NCBI GenBank assembly: GCA_037176885.1 | Contig: JAWWNJ010000041.1 | Coordinates: 558,001 to 622,000 of the forward strand | Length of the DNA: 64,000 nucleotides | Direction of reading: 5' to 3' | Source of the DNA: Favolaschia claudopus | Taxonomy: Eukaryota; Basidiomycota; Agaricomycetes; Agaricales; Mycenaceae | Part shown: positions 1 through 16,598 of the stretch, in pieces | Layout: each line of letters starts with the position of its first letter | Numbering within the stretch: the first letter of the stretch is position 1 | Notes under the pieces: model-generated | Databases searched by the model: none | Told to the model about the DNA's origin: nothing | What the model saw: the letters and a program-made list of their open reading frames with translations, nothing else | Program-made: the position numbers and the translations under genes

Positions 1-82
1 GGGTTTACCCGAGTCCCACTCCCATCCTTTTGGCCATTCCTCTCGATAGGCGTCGAGTCGACGCAAGCACCAGCGGGTCATT

Positions 83-4648
<4,566 letters not shown>

Positions 4649-4830
4649 ATTTCGGGATAAAAAATACTAAAATCACGGAGTCCAAGCACATTACTCGGGT
4701 CCGCCGTTTCAACTCTTCTTTCAATCCTTTCATTCTTTCAACTGCCGGCTTTTTCCGGCCGCGCTCGGCATTGCACGAGTCACGACACACACCAGCCATC
4801 TCTTTGTCTCCTCCATCAACCCTTCTGCTC

Positions 4831-6482
4831 ATGCCACTCCCGCATATCGACATGGACCGCAAGCTGCACATGCCTGAAGTGTTGGGTATCATATTCAAGC
4901 ACCTGGGTTCTCCTAGCATTTCTGGGTGGCGAGGCAGAGAAGCCGCGGCCTCCCTTGCCGCGCTCGCGAGAACATGCAAAGGATTCGCGAATCCTGCCCT
5001 GGATATCTTATGGAGCACTCAATTTAACTTTGAGCCGAACTGCTTTCCTGACGATTTGTGGGATCGTGAGTTGGACGCGAAGAAACGCCCACCTTCACGG
5101 GCATTCTTCCCAGATCGCAATAAACAATGTTTCCAGGCATTCCGGAGGCCGTTACAATCCTCGGATTGGGACCGGCCACTGCTTTACTGGGGCCGTATCA
5201 GGACATTACGCATAACCTCCTTGACGAGGACATGACACCGGTCGCCGTATGGGAGAAGCTTTACCTGTCTCGCCCTTCGGAACATCTTTTCCCCAAGCTC
5301 CAGGAAATAGGATGGATGGCCGAAAACACAGTCGGACTATCCCTGTTTCCGATATTCTACTCCCCAAGAATCACCACCATTACCCTCCCTGCCAATGAAT
5401 GCCCCACCCAGGTTGCGCTTCTATGCGGCCTGGCTACGCGATATCCTAATCTTACCGTGGCTGAGATGGGCGGAATTTATCGACAGACCTGTGGACCTCT
5501 ATTTCTGACAAGCATTTTCGAGTTCCTGACAGTCTGTCACCGTCTCGAATCGCTCTACCTCCCAGGCGCTGATGAGGCTATCATCGGACTCATTGCCCAG
5601 CTCCCTCAATTAAAGCTCCTCGTTATGTCTGTCTGCGATAGCTCCCTGCCAGCACAGTTTGCTGCCAGGGATCATGTTTTGTTTCCCGCTCTACAGGAAC
5701 TCAGCCTTTGGTCGACAACTCCAACGGTTAGCTTGGCTTTCATGAAAGCTGCTCATCACCGTGGGTTGAGGGAGATCAACTTCTTATTCGAGTCGCAACT
5801 CCCATCCGAGAAACAGACTGCTGAACTCTACGCGGCGATCGCTACGAGTGACTCCTCTTCAACGTTGACTTCCCTTCACATCGAAGACGAAGTCGCGTAT
5901 AGCAACACCGAGATCCCTCTCCAGGACGTCTACCTAGACTATCTGGTTAGCGGGAACACCCTTCGGCTTCTCTTCCCATTCACGAATCTCGTCAACATCT
6001 ATTTGAAACCTTTTCATGGATTCGACTTGGACGACAATATCGTCGAGGAAATGGCGCGCGCGTGGAGTCGCGTAGAGAAACTCCGCATTATTATGAGCCA
6101 TGACTGGCACTTTGTCAAAGTCCGGACGCACACCTCCCTAATCGGTATTCGCTCCCTCGCGAAGCACTGCTTGAACCTTCGGAGACTCGAGATATATTTT
6201 AACGCGTCAATAATTCCTCCCCTCGAACGTGTCCAGTTCCCTCCTCAAACGAGTCTCCAGCGACTAGAGGTGCAGTGTTCCCCTATTCGTTCTTCTGCCG
6301 CGGTGGAGGAATATCTTTTCAAGCTTTTCCCGAACCTAATTGAGCTTCGTGCAAACTGTATGGATACGGAACGACGACAGCGCTCTTCCGGGGCGGTCAG
6401 TCGCTGGGAAAAGGTTGAGAAAATTCTGAGGTCGAGGCGAGCGGAGTCGCCTGACTATTTGTCCCCGGATTCGGATTATTGA
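4831..6482 (+). pseudogene. F-box/LRR-type protein gene with one apparent frameshift
   Basis: The N-terminal frame starts at ATG 4831 (or 4852, MDRKLHMPEV) and shows an F-box-like helix block: MPEVLGIIFKHLG, then ALARTCKGFANPALDILW. This is the usual layout of agaricomycete F-box proteins that recruit substrates to SCF ubiquitin ligases. That frame runs to about 5213 (GRIRTLR) and then closes. The adjacent frame immediately continues with family-typical sequence (NLLDEDMTPVAVWEKL) and stays open to 6482 through leucine-rich repeats of the kind FPKLQEIGW and LRRLEIYF. The overlap is too short for an intron, so a one-base loss near 5210-5218 (real or a sequencing error) explains it best. Restored, the protein would be about 550 residues. 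The substrate is unknown. Confidence 0.7.
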
Positions 6483-7318
6483 CTGTCTTATCTTCGGCAC
6501 TTTACCATTCATGTTACTTGGCCCAACCGTATAAAATATACTCTTAGAGATTTTAATTAGTCGAGCGACCCTCCCGCAGCGGTCCGCAGCCCGGGTTCCG
6601 ACTTTCCGCACACACTCCCTTCTTCGGGTTAGGGTTATCTCCCTTTGCCACTTTTCGTCACCACCACGCCTGCTCGTTGGCTACTTCCCGCCTCCAGGTC
6701 TTCGACCAGGACACCCAACTTTGGATTTAGCTGAACTCGCCTTGCTCTCGAGTGACTGAGTTCGGGTCTCTATGTCACTGTGCCGCCAGCTAAGGTTTGG
6801 CAGGGACCGCAGGGTACCAGTGTAAATTCACATCGCGTTGAATGTCTCAATTACAGGCCATCCAGTGCAGGCACACGGTCTGGATTCAACGAAAACATAG
6901 CGAGATGTCAACAGAGCAAGTTCACGGTCAACTGTAAGTAGTTTCTCCCCAGGCTTTTCCAAATTTACCGGATTTTCTTGCAGCCTCAGGCTCTGTATGT
7001 CTGTGTTCTGAAAACTTATCCTTCTCATGCTCCGGAAGTGCTCTCAGCTCAGGCTGGACCAGTAAGTAATGCCAAGTCGACCTTCCATGGTATTTCGGCT
7101 GATGTCTATTTCATAAATAGACATCAATCGTAATGGCTCGCGCGTCTGCATCCATTTTTGGGGTGCTGAGGTGACATTCTTACCGCGATATAACTTCCGC
7201 TCTGCGATATTTTCGTCCAAGACACCCATTGGCCACTATTTCGGCCATCATCCCATCTGACAGAAGTCCCCTCGTCGAACTCGCACGACTGCCCTGTCGC
7301 TCTGTCCACGACCACGAC
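6483..7318. other. Intergenic, no gene seen
   Basis: About 830 bases between the F-box gene and the PLC-like gene. Only short open frames without recognisable protein features were seen. A single TTAGGG-like octamer near 6627 is isolated. It presumably contains the terminator of the first gene and the promoter of the second. Confidence 0.5.
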
Positions 7319-8788
7319 GATGCTCCCGCGACATCTATGGGCGCTCGTAGTTTCCACCACTTCGGCACTTGCCGCTGCGACGCCGACCCACTCGAAGCGG
7401 TACGCATACTACACGACTTCGTCTCTGCTGTATGACCCCTAAATGAGTTGCTACTCAGAGCAACGGTTTGTAACGGGCGCGCAGAGTATTGCTCGCGCCT
7501 TTACTCAAATATCACTTACATCGGCTCCCATGATTCGTTCGCATTCAGCTCCGATCCACTCGCGCGTACGTTTCTTGTTTCCTGTTGAATTCGTATCGTG
7601 TCTTTGAAATCTCATGGAAAACCCCCCGTTTTAGTTGCGCGAGATCAGGAGGTCAATATCACGGCGCAGTTACAACTGGGCGTACGACTTCTTCAAGCTC
7701 AGGGACATATGAACGGAAACGTATTGCATTTTTGCCACACAAGTGAGCCCAGTGTCCACTTATTTCAATGTATTAAATTATAAATGAAACTAGGCTGTTC
7801 ACTCTTCGACGGTGGGACAGTTCTCAATTACCTGAAGGCCGTGAAGAGGTTCCTCGACAGGAATCCAAACGAAGTCCTCACGCTTCTGTTCACCAATCCT
7901 GAAGGGCTATCTCCACGCACAATTTGGAAGCCTATCTTTGACGCTGCTGGTGTGTTCATCCTCATCCTCATCCTTCAACTGAGCGTCCTCATTGCCTTCA
8001 GGGATATCCAACATGACTTATGTTCCGCCTTCTCTGCCAATCAAGCAAAGCGACTGGCCCACACTTGGAAACATGATCGATTCCGGAACGCGTGTCATTG
8101 TCTTTTTAGATTCTCAAGCCGATGGTCCGCAACCAGTCAATTTTATTCTGCCGGAGTTTTCTATGGTACGATAACCCAAGTCTCCGTGTCACTCAGTGTG
8201 CCCGAATGGCTTTGTACTACAGATCTGGGAAACACCCTTCTCTGTCACGAACGCCTCATTCCCGTGTTCCGTCAACCGAGTACATGGCCCATTAGCCACT
8301 GAAGATCACATATATCTAATCAACCATTCTCTCAATATCAACATTATACCCATCGGCTCGGGTGTAATCATCCCTGATCCTTTGGAGGCGGTGACCACGA
8401 ATGGTGTAACTTCGTGCGCTTGTTTCCTCCTAATCCAACGTATATCTTTGCTATGGGCTGATTGAACTTGAGCAGAATCTTGGCTCACGCGAACGGTTGC
8501 ACCCCATTGGGCGGAAACAGAGCACCGTCTTTTGTCCTTCTTGATTTTGTCAACCTCGGCGCGGGATTCCAAGCTGCAGAGATCTTGAACGGAATAAATC
8601 TGTAGGCTATTCCATGTTCTATTCACCCGTCCTGATCAACGTTTGATAGCATGCCGAGCGCAAGTTCTACCAATGCTGCTCCCACTTCGAGTAAGAAATC
8701 AAGCACGATGACTCGGGTTTCACGTGTGCGTCGGGTGTGCCCTGCGATTGGGATGGTTCTGTTACTGTTTTGTTTTGTTTTCTGGTGA
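7319..8788 (+). CDS. Secreted PLC-like phosphodiesterase with C-terminal GPI-type tail
   Basis: Predicted member of the PLC-like phosphodiesterase TIM-barrel superfamily, widespread and mostly uncharacterised in agaricomycetes and related to the PI-PLC X domain. The signal peptide begins MLPRHLWALVVSTTSALAAA (start 7319). After a short intron the mature N-terminus reads CNGRAEYCSRLYSNITYIG, followed by the candidate catalytic His in SHDSFAF and a second His in FCHTSCSLFDGG. Later blocks are YLKAVKRFLDRNPNEV, DWPTLGNMIDSGTRVIVFLD, SVNRVHG, LYLINHSL-like YLINHSLN and FVLLDFVNLGAG. Introns fall near 7389-7459, 7566-7634, 7742-7792, 7950-8001, 8165-8221 and 8407-8474. A last intron (8598-8645) leads to a Ser/Thr-rich linker and a hydrophobic end (MVLLLFCFVFW), which suggests a GPI signal; without it the protein would stop at TAG 8600. 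Substrate unknown. Confidence 0.8.
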
Positions 8789-9059
8789 TCCAAGCCTTTC
8801 ACCTTGCCACTTTCGAATCCAGCCTCCATCTCATCAACGTCTCGGCAATCGCCGAACTCGGCTCGGGATACCGGACCGCTTGGTCCGCACTTTCAACCTT
8901 GTTCCGAATCGGGAACAAATCAACCCAAGTCCATTGTTCCTAAAACGCTTTAGAATGGACGACTGCCATTCTATAAGAAGCGCCCCAACAGGCGAAGCTG
9001 TCTTCATTTTCCCTCCCCCACCCCACTACTTACCTACTTAATCTCTCAACGACTCCCTA

Positions 9060-9890
9060 ATGACTTCCTCTGTCCTTTCACCATCCACCGTACTGCCTCA
9101 TTCTCAACGGCTCCGCCTTATACGCTCAATCCGGAAACTGGGCGATCTCATAACCGAATCGTCTCAATTAGTCGAGGCTCCACCCCCTCCCCCTCGCCAT
9201 ACGCGTGGCTCCTCCGTATCCACACGACGCGCTGACGTTGAGATCACCTCAGAGGACGTAGCATGTTCGCCACTTGTCACGCCATCTCCGACTTCTGCAA
9301 CCACCCGCAGTAGCTTCCTCTCCCTCAGACTTCCCAAATCCTTGATTGGCGATCGTTCCCCACTTTCCCCGTCGTTCAGCTTCAGTCTCCACTCGCCTTC
9401 CACCCCCGTCGTCGACCCAGAGACGCTCAAGGAGCGTAAACTCGCCAAGGTTACTCAAACCCTTGGTGAGAATGTCCCGCCCGAGCTCGTATTCCCTCCT
9501 TCCGTTTCCCTCAGCAAGGGGCGCAAGCGCTCTAGTACGATGAGCACCCCGGAATACAGTGCTGTCGACAAGCGTACGGTCTCTGCTGCAGGTGCGGTGG
9601 TAGTTGGACGCAGACGCCACGCTCGCGAGATGTCCCGAGCTACGTTGAAGCACGCCGCATCTTCGACTTCGTTGCGTGGCGCACATTTGATGGACATCGA
9701 ACCGTTCTCGGTCGCCACTCTCGTTCCCGTATCCGGCAGCTTCCCCGATAACGAGCTGGGCGGCGATGACTCCGCTTTGGAGACTGAAGCGATGCATCGA
9801 AAGGAGTTGGGCTGGAGCGGAGAGTGGTCGGGGACTGTCCGCAACATGGAAGACGTCGTGAAGGGGCTTCGTGAGTTGCGGTTGAGATGA
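9060..9890 (+). CDS. Conserved basidiomycete hypothetical protein, single exon, 276 aa
   Basis: An uninterrupted frame from ATG 9060 to TGA 9890 with strong third-position C preference like its neighbours. The N-terminus has a compact basic/hydrophobic helix (SQRLRLIRSIRKLGDLI) followed by a Pro run (APPPPPRHTRG) and long Ser/Thr/Pro-rich, probably disordered, stretches. A basic patch occurs at VVGRRRHAREMSRATLKHA. The C-terminus has a second ordered-looking segment, MHRKELGWSGEWSG and MEDVVKGLRELRLR. There is no signal peptide or membrane helix. This organisation (helical ends, disordered middle) recurs in unnamed agaricomycete proteins. I do not recognise a function. Position and codon use make a real gene likely. 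Confidence 0.7.
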   Translation: MTSSVLSPSTVLPHSQRLRLIRSIRKLGDLITESSQLVEAPPPPPRHTRGSSVSTRRADVEITSEDVACSPLVTPSPTSATTRSSFLSLRLPKSLIGDRSPLSPSFSFSLHSPSTPVVDPETLKERKLAKVTQTLGENVPPELVFPPSVSLSKGRKRSSTMSTPEYSAVDKRTVSAAGAVVVGRRRHAREMSRATLKHAASSTSLRGAHLMDIEPFSVATLVPVSGSFPDNELGGDDSALETEAMHRKELGWSGEWSGTVRNMEDVVKGLRELRLR

Positions 9891-11425
9891 TGACGAGAAA
9901 AGTGTGCCTGCTCACAAAATTTCATCCTATTCACGATGAACTGACGCTTCAATTTACTTACCATTTGGATATCACCCTAATAATCTTCTACTCGATTACC
10001 TTCTTCTAACTTGCGTTTGTAGCATAGCACGTAAATTAACGCATCGGTCGTTGTCCGTTGGTTTCAATCTCTACTGTATGATTAGCACAGTTTTTCATCG
10101 GTGTACTTATTGTTTCATCCACATTGACTGCTCTGGCTGTACGAGGGAGGATAATATGATCATTGTGTAGCACAAGTCCAGCAATTGAATATTGAACTCT
10201 TGGCCCGGCCTCGCGAACAGTCACATCTCGTGACTATGGTCACATCTCAAGACTCGGCAATTTTCAGTCTTTCCCCCTCATTCACGCGTTTCAGGACGTG
10301 AATCGTGGGTACAACACGCCCGTTTTGAGAAACGATCGAGAATGAAGGAACTAACTAATTCTCAACATGATGTAGACAACATATGTCCGGAGTTCGTCTA
10401 TGCGAGGCATTATAGTACTCAGAAATGCAGCGAACGCTTCATTGCTTGCAATGTGACTGTCATCGGACACCCGCGAGTCTATGTAGGTCGGGACCTGTCG
10501 GGACCCGGCCTGAGTTTTCCGTAAAGCTTGGCTTGTGTGGCTATCAGGCACGCCCTATCGTCGTTGCGTTTTTGTTTGCTTTTAGTATTTTCTTTCCCGA
10601 GTTTTCTTCGAATGTTCTGGCTCGACAGGTACTTCTTTATAATTTTTGTCGCTTCCACCTTCTCCCGAGTCCATAGCCAAGTTATCAAAGAGAAAAACAT
10701 GCTTACACTTTACTCGTGACGTAACACGCTGATCCTGAATGACAAGTGACATCGAGTCGCGTCAGACGCGTCGCGAGCTGTGAAGGTAGGCGAAGGTTCG
10801 ATTTTCGGACAATCTTTTTGTTGGACGGGCGTCAAAGTGACTCACAGTGCACACACCGTTCATGATGCGCATGTCCCAACTCGACGCTTAAAGTCGGATC
10901 ATCCGAAACCTATTAAAAAGTTGCGCCCAGGGATATCCGATACCTATCTTAGCCAAGCGGTGGTTCAAACGGTCATGGCATGCCGAAGCCACAGACATCG
11001 GAATGAGACCGGGAGGAGAACCGGTTTCCCTGATGAGACGCACTGCCCCGACTGACCCCGACGCTTTATCATCGTTGGTTCAAAAATAGTCGAATTTCTT
11101 TCACCCCTGCTAGACGGTCCTGGCATTTTGAAAATCGAGGGAGATGATCCTCTAAATCCAAAATTCCGAGTGTATAGTTTATACCTCTCGGCGCTCGAGG
11201 CAAACGTCGATATACGCCATCCCTTTGCCTCGTTGGGCATGGGAACGGACACAGCGGAACGTCCGGCATCTTGACATGTTTTTCTTGCTTTCCCACCGCC
11301 GTGACTTTCGGGATAAAGACACCGCTACATATACAATGTTAGCCCTGGGATAAGGCTTTCCCTTCAGGGTAGCAACTTCACTTTATTTTCTTCTATTCTC
11401 CCGCCCTTTCTCTCCCCTACTTTCA
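9891..11425. other. Long intergenic stretch, no gene seen
   Basis: About 1.5 kb with only short, unsupported open frames on both strands. The last 100 bases before 11426 are pyrimidine-rich (CTTTATTTTCTTCTATTCTCCC region), which is typical of fungal promoters/5' leaders and fits the start of the following gene. Confidence 0.5.
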
Positions 11426-13464
11426 ATGTTCAGTCTACACCTACTTTCAAGAACTTTTCCGACTGCTCACACGCTCCTGTCCTTATCTCTTGTTCTCTGC
11501 CTCGCTCGTGCGGTTCTTGCGACGAATCCTTTTGTGCAATACGCTGTCGACTTTCCTGACCCAAACTTTGTTGCGTCAACGAAATTCGGGAACAACTTCA
11601 ATGGGGCTGAGGCTACCATCGTTGCATGGGCGAATGAGATGGCATCCCACGGTCCATGGAGTGCGTTTACTGCGTGTCAGTAATACTGACCCGAGCTCAC
11701 CGAATATTGCAGCGGTTACGAGCAAGCCCGTCGTCGCACCTAGCGGCGACAAGCATGACTATATGAGTTGGGCACCATAGTAAGACTGGCGACCCACTTG
11801 TACCTGCAGATGCTCAATTTTTCACAGCGAATGGCCTAATTGTTCCAACGTCAAAAACACTACAGCGCTATCGCTCGCAGACGGTAGGTCCCCCGTTGTC
11901 AACATAATTTCGTCGTTTCTGACATATCTTCTAGAATCGAAGAAGTGTAATTTTGATTTCAGGGATGGCCAAGTCAACCCTGAACGATTCATCATTCAAG
12001 ACTTCCAGTCGTTTTTCAATCTGTCGGATGCGGTACTCTATAATTCCATCGCGGCGGTTCTACAGAACAAGCCCTCGTCACAATACTCGCAGAATGTTGG
12101 TAAGCTGAAACTTAAGTATTTTTTCTGCTTCGATGATTTATCATTTTATTCGTCTATGCTACAGCGAAGTTTGTGAACACCTGGTTTCTAGATCCCAATA
12201 CCGCGATGAACCCTAATCTCAATTTCGCTCAAATGAATCGAGGGCCTGGCGGGCAATCAGGTGGGTCTTCTCGACAGCATTTGTGACCTCACAAAAACGC
12301 TAACGCCGGTACACTATGTTTTTCTCAGGCGCCTATACCGGAATTTTGTAAGCCCACTATCCCCCGGGCTCCACCGCCATTCTTCCTCGTGTGCTCATGT
12401 CTTCGCAGAGACCTGAGAGGTTTTGCCAAAATAGCATCCGGAATTCTCATGCTCAGGAATACCAACAATACCGACTGGACGGCGGACCTCGACTCGCAGT
12501 TTATTGCTTGGTGTAACAAGTACATTCAATGGCTTGATACGGCGCCGAACGGTCAGACCGCAGCGCATGCGACGAAGTGCGTCTCTATCTATCTATCTCG
12601 TTTGTTTGATTTTCGATGTCCTGCCGCGACGGTTGTTTTTTTTCCGGCAGGAATGATCCCACGTAAATTTAACCCACTGATATATCTTCTGCTGCGCAGT
12701 AACCACGGCACAATATTCATCAATCAGTACGCGGCGTTGAAGCTAATTGTGAAGGACACGTCGAGTGCGGTGAATTGGACGCAGAATTATTTCAATGGGC
12801 TTTTCCAGCATCAGGTTAACAGCTCAGGTAACCAGGTGCGATTTTTTGTTTGCTTGTTACAGCGCCCGCCGAGACTAATAACGAAAAAACCGTGCAGCCC
12901 GAGGAAGCAAGTCGTACGCACCCTTATCATTATCGTAACTTCAACATCGCCGGGATGATCGTACGTCGTCGTCTTTCTGTTATTGCCGCCCGAGATACCA
13001 TCTTGGCATCGCTTTACTCGCATCTAACACAAATTCAACAGACCAACGCCCGCCTACTCAAATTCGCTAACCCCTCCTCAACACCGTGGAACGCCACAGC
13101 CTCGGGCGCCACCATCCAAACGACCATTGATTTCTTGATGGCGACCGACCCGAACGCAACAGGCGAGTCTGATATCAAGGCCGAGATTTATCCAAATATC
13201 GCTGCCATTGCGTCGGTATATGGAGATCCGTCTGGTAAATATACGGGGTTCTTGAACGGGACTGGATTCGCATACGCCGACGATCCGACGTTTTTGTGGG
13301 ATCAGCCATTGGCAGGAGGGGATGCGTTGGCGAGTGCGAATGGCACTAAAGGTGGACCTGACAATACGAAGAATGCCGCTCGGACAAGTAGACCCGCGGA
13401 AGTATTTTCTCTTACCGCTGTGTCAGTGCTTTTGATGTTGATGTCGGGATTGCTTGGACTGTAG
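11426..13464 (+). CDS. GPI-anchored alginate-lyase-like (PF05426-type) polysaccharide lyase
   Basis: Predicted extracellular protein of the chondroitin AC/alginate lyase (alpha/alpha toroid) superfamily; known members cleave uronic-acid polysaccharides by beta-elimination. The signal peptide lies in the first exon (MFSLHLLSRTF...LCLARAVLA). The spliced product includes WANEMASHGPW, DKHDYMSWAPY, CNFDFRDGQVNPERF, LRGFAKIASGILMLRN, and the conserved NNHGTIFINQYAALKL block, where the NNHG residues match the catalytic neighbourhood of PF05426. THPYHYRNFNIAGM and later helices follow. The C-terminus is a low-complexity segment then a hydrophobic tail (SLTAVSVLLMLMSGLLGL) ending at 13464, consistent with GPI attachment to membrane or wall. 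At least eight introns of usual size are needed. It could belong to CAZy PL38 (glucuronan/alginate lyases), but that subclass is inference. Confidence 0.8.
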
Positions 13465-14203
13465 TTTGTAGAACTGGATGGACATTTTTAATACGAATTG
13501 TTTTAGTTTGTAAACTTGAAATCACTGTAAAGAGATAAGAAAATGTGGAGCCACGGAATTCTCTCCGTCTCCCCGAACTCGCTGTCAAATGGGAGAGATT
13601 TACCTGCGACGGCCTCAAAATGCCGCCCCAATCTAGCTTGAACAGGTAACACATTGAATTACTCGGATCCCCGTGTCATCGTACTCAGTGTTACCTGATT
13701 TTCGTTGAGTGAAGGATGTTCATGAAACTGGTATCCCAGACGCACACAAAACATGAAACTAGCTCCAAGCAGAAAGTTCAACCTCCGACTCACTTGCCAA
13801 CGAATACTTTGATGTGCTGATTGTAACGCAAATTTGTGCGAAGAAAGCTCAAGTAGACATTGAATAGGGAAGATGAGAGGCGGATAGATGTTGACTATTT
13901 TCCGCAAGGTATCTCCTCCCCTCGGTTCGTGTGAGAATCTAGATTCAACCGAAATTGAACCAAAGCGCATCTTCCTTCAATTGCACTTGCGATTGGCGCT
14001 CTCTGAATGCAAAAGTAGCGGTTTGTTGCTCTGTCCCTTACAGAAAGTTGGCACACATACCACTTCATGCACAGTGACCATTTCCTAGCCCAAGTTAAGC
14101 TGTGGTTGAAAAGGTTAGACCGGAACCGACCGCCCCGGCGGCCCGTTCAGCTCCGCTGCCGAGTGAGAAGCAATAGCTACACAGGGACAAATATTCCGCT
14201 TTG
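13465..14203. other. Intergenic, no gene seen
   Basis: About 740 bases between two plus-strand genes. Short open frames on both strands lack conserved features. It is expected to hold the terminator of the lyase-like gene and the promoter of the next. Confidence 0.5.
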
Positions 14204-16039
14204 ATGGCGCGACGAGCATCCTCCGCTTTTCTCCTCCTTCTCACCTTCCTCCTCCTCCCCTTCGCATACGCGGACGACAAAGCATGTACAGGGAGGAACG
14301 CTGGCAAGTACTATGACCTCAACAGTCTACAGTCCGCGTAGGTATCCCTCTTAACTGCTGCGGCGACGTGTTTCGTATGAATTGGTCTTTGGCTCTCAAA
14401 AACCTTGCAAAAACCCGTCGGCACTTCATTTTCTCGGTTTTTTGTGATGTACGGGTTTCAATGGATGCTCACCTGTGGCCAGGAAGGATTACACAATGAA
14501 AACTGCGCAGGGACACGAATTGGTGCTTAGCGCGTGCAAGAGCGTGTCACACGAGACCTGGGGGCTGAAGGTGCAGGATCCCGGACTAGTGGGCGGGTTT
14601 GTACGGAGGGGACATGGTGACTTCTCTTTGGGGTGCGTCTGCTCATGTACTTTGTCACTTTCTTCTTCTAATGAATCGATTTATGTTATTTTTTTGCGTC
14701 TCACAGTCAAATCAACACGACCTTCTCCTTCTCCGGCCGAGCAAACTACCCACACCTAACATACAAATCTGGTTCCAAATGTCTTGACTCGAACGGAAAG
14801 ACGATTGAAAATTTGCGTGGGTCGACAGAAATTGAGTTCATCTGCGATCCGTCGGCGGGGAAGGGAAACCCCAGGCTCATAGCGCAGCTGCCTCCCGGAG
14901 GCGACGATGAGGCGTGCGCCTGGGTTTTTGAGTGGCGGACAGCGGTACGTGTGTCGTTGGCTCAATATAATGTTCCCCTAATTCTTACTTTTATTGTCAT
15001 TTTTACAAGGCCGCTTGCCCAACGAGCGAGGGCATCACATTCGGGGGCGTTATCTGGTTCCTATTCATCTCGTGCGTTCCTCCTCTTCCTCTTCGGTTCA
15101 ATTCTATCTCGGCCTAACTGCAAACACATTTATTTGTCCAGATTCCTCGTCCTCCTCGCACTCTACCTCCTCATCGGCACCCTCTACAACTTCTTCGCTC
15201 TCGGGCTCACCGGAACCGACGCCTTCCCGCGGTTCTCCGTCGCGAGCATGATGTATCACGGACAAGAGGCGTTCAATATGGCGGGAGAGTGGTGGAATTC
15301 TGGACGTGGTAAGTTTTTCTTTCTTATAAGTATAAATTATAGCCTCTTTTTCTCATCATCTCGTCTTCGTTCAGGCGATGGCTTCAAATTCAGCTCCACC
15401 GCCCGAGGACCAGTCGGGTTGGGCGGTCCTGGTGGGTTCCCGGCATCCCATCACCACCAGCACTCGCAAGGGCAAGCGGCTCAGAGAGACCCGGAGCAAG
15501 GCAGCTTCGAGCGCTCGCGCTCGTCGAGTAACGGAACCAACGCGAACCCCTTCATCCGCAGCGGCGCCTCCGTGCGAAAAGAACGCATACCCCAAGCGCA
15601 GACAAACCCGGCGAGCCACCAGACGCAAGTTATGCAGCCCGGTGCGGGTGCAGGGATGGTGCCGAGGGATATGCCCGCGCCGATGGGGATGCCTGTTCCG
15701 CCTTCTTTGAGCGGGGGTGCGGAGCTGCAGGGGTTAAACCCGGCGAGCCATCAGGCGCAGATGATGGCGGGTATGCCTGTGCCGCATTTGGGTTCTCCTT
15801 CTCCGGGGGCGGTAGGGCAGAATGCGCAAAACTCAGACCAAAATCAGAGTGAGGAGAATGGGAATGGGAACGGGAGCGAGAAGCCGTTGCAGCCGACGAG
15901 AAGGGAGACGGGGGGGAGTCAGACGTTTGCGGTGGGGGATGATGAGGAGGAGGATGTGGGGGTGGAGGGACAGGTGCAGGTGGCGGATGTGAGAGGACGG
16001 ATGGGGGGTGGGGAGGGGGAAGGTGTGATTAGGCTTTGA
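14204..16039 (+). CDS. Type I membrane protein with MRH/ATG27-like lumenal domain
   Basis: Predicted Golgi/endosomal or autophagy-related membrane protein. Start ATG 14204 gives a signal peptide (ARRASSAFLLLLTFLLLPFA). The lumenal part has Cys pairs and the MRH-like order: CTGRNAGKYYDLNSL, HELVLSACKSV, FSFSGRANYPHLTY, IEFICDPSAG, CAWVFEWRTAAACP. This resembles Atg27 and mannose-6-phosphate-receptor-homology proteins such as Mrl1. A single membrane helix follows (FLVLLALYLLIGTLYNFFA), then the family-typical WxxG-rich YHGQEAFNMAGEWW. The cytoplasmic tail is long, Gln/Pro/Gly-rich and probably disordered, with NPASHQ repeated at about 15609 and 15738. Introns are near 14337-14483, 14631-14706, 14945-15009, 15073-15141 and 15309-15374. 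Cargo recognition is not shown by sequence. Distinguishing Atg27 from Mrl1 orthology would need a tree. Confidence 0.75.
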
Positions 16040-16598
16040 TTCGGTTCGTGGTGCGGGTGGTGGGGACGAAGGAGGCAGGAGGCAGGGGTGAGGTGAGGTG
16101 ATCAAGGGGCGGAATGGACGATGCGTAGGATAAGTACGTATGTTATGGTTTGTGTCCGACGCCTTCTTTTCTTCTCATATTATTATTCGAGTCACGCATT
16201 ATCTCTCTATCTTCGAATCTCCTTAAAGTGATACAAATTGAGAATGATTTTTGTCTTCGAGGCATTCAATGTGCATTTGACAATCAAGCCGAATAGCGAT
16301 CCACCGTAAGAGCACGAAGCAGGTCATTTGCCTCGCGGATTCCGGAAGACGCACCAACAACTCATTCTTGTCCCCGGTGACTCACAGTGCGGTCGGGGTC
16401 CATATCCCATATGAAGACGAAGGCAGCGCTGGGCTCTATCAGATAGGCACCCCCACATCCGAACAAGCGGCCATTTGCGGGGAATGTTTTCACTGAGTCC
16501 AAAGGGCTGAAGAAGAAAAAAACGAAGTCCGATCACAACAAACGCACCGCCACATCAAATAATTTCGAACTCCGCCGAACTCCTTCGTCTTGACCACC
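16040..16598. other. Intergenic, no gene seen
   Basis: About 560 bases between the MRH/ATG27-like gene and the F-box gene, with no supported open frame, structured RNA or repeat recognised. Confidence 0.5.

Noticed and set aside
6621..6634. TTAGGGTTA, resembling a telomere repeat
   Set aside because: A single unit without any tandem array; chance occurrence.
10342..11296. Several 60-95 codon frames in the 9.9-11.4 kb interval
   Set aside because: No start context, conserved motif or consistent splicing; typical of random frames.
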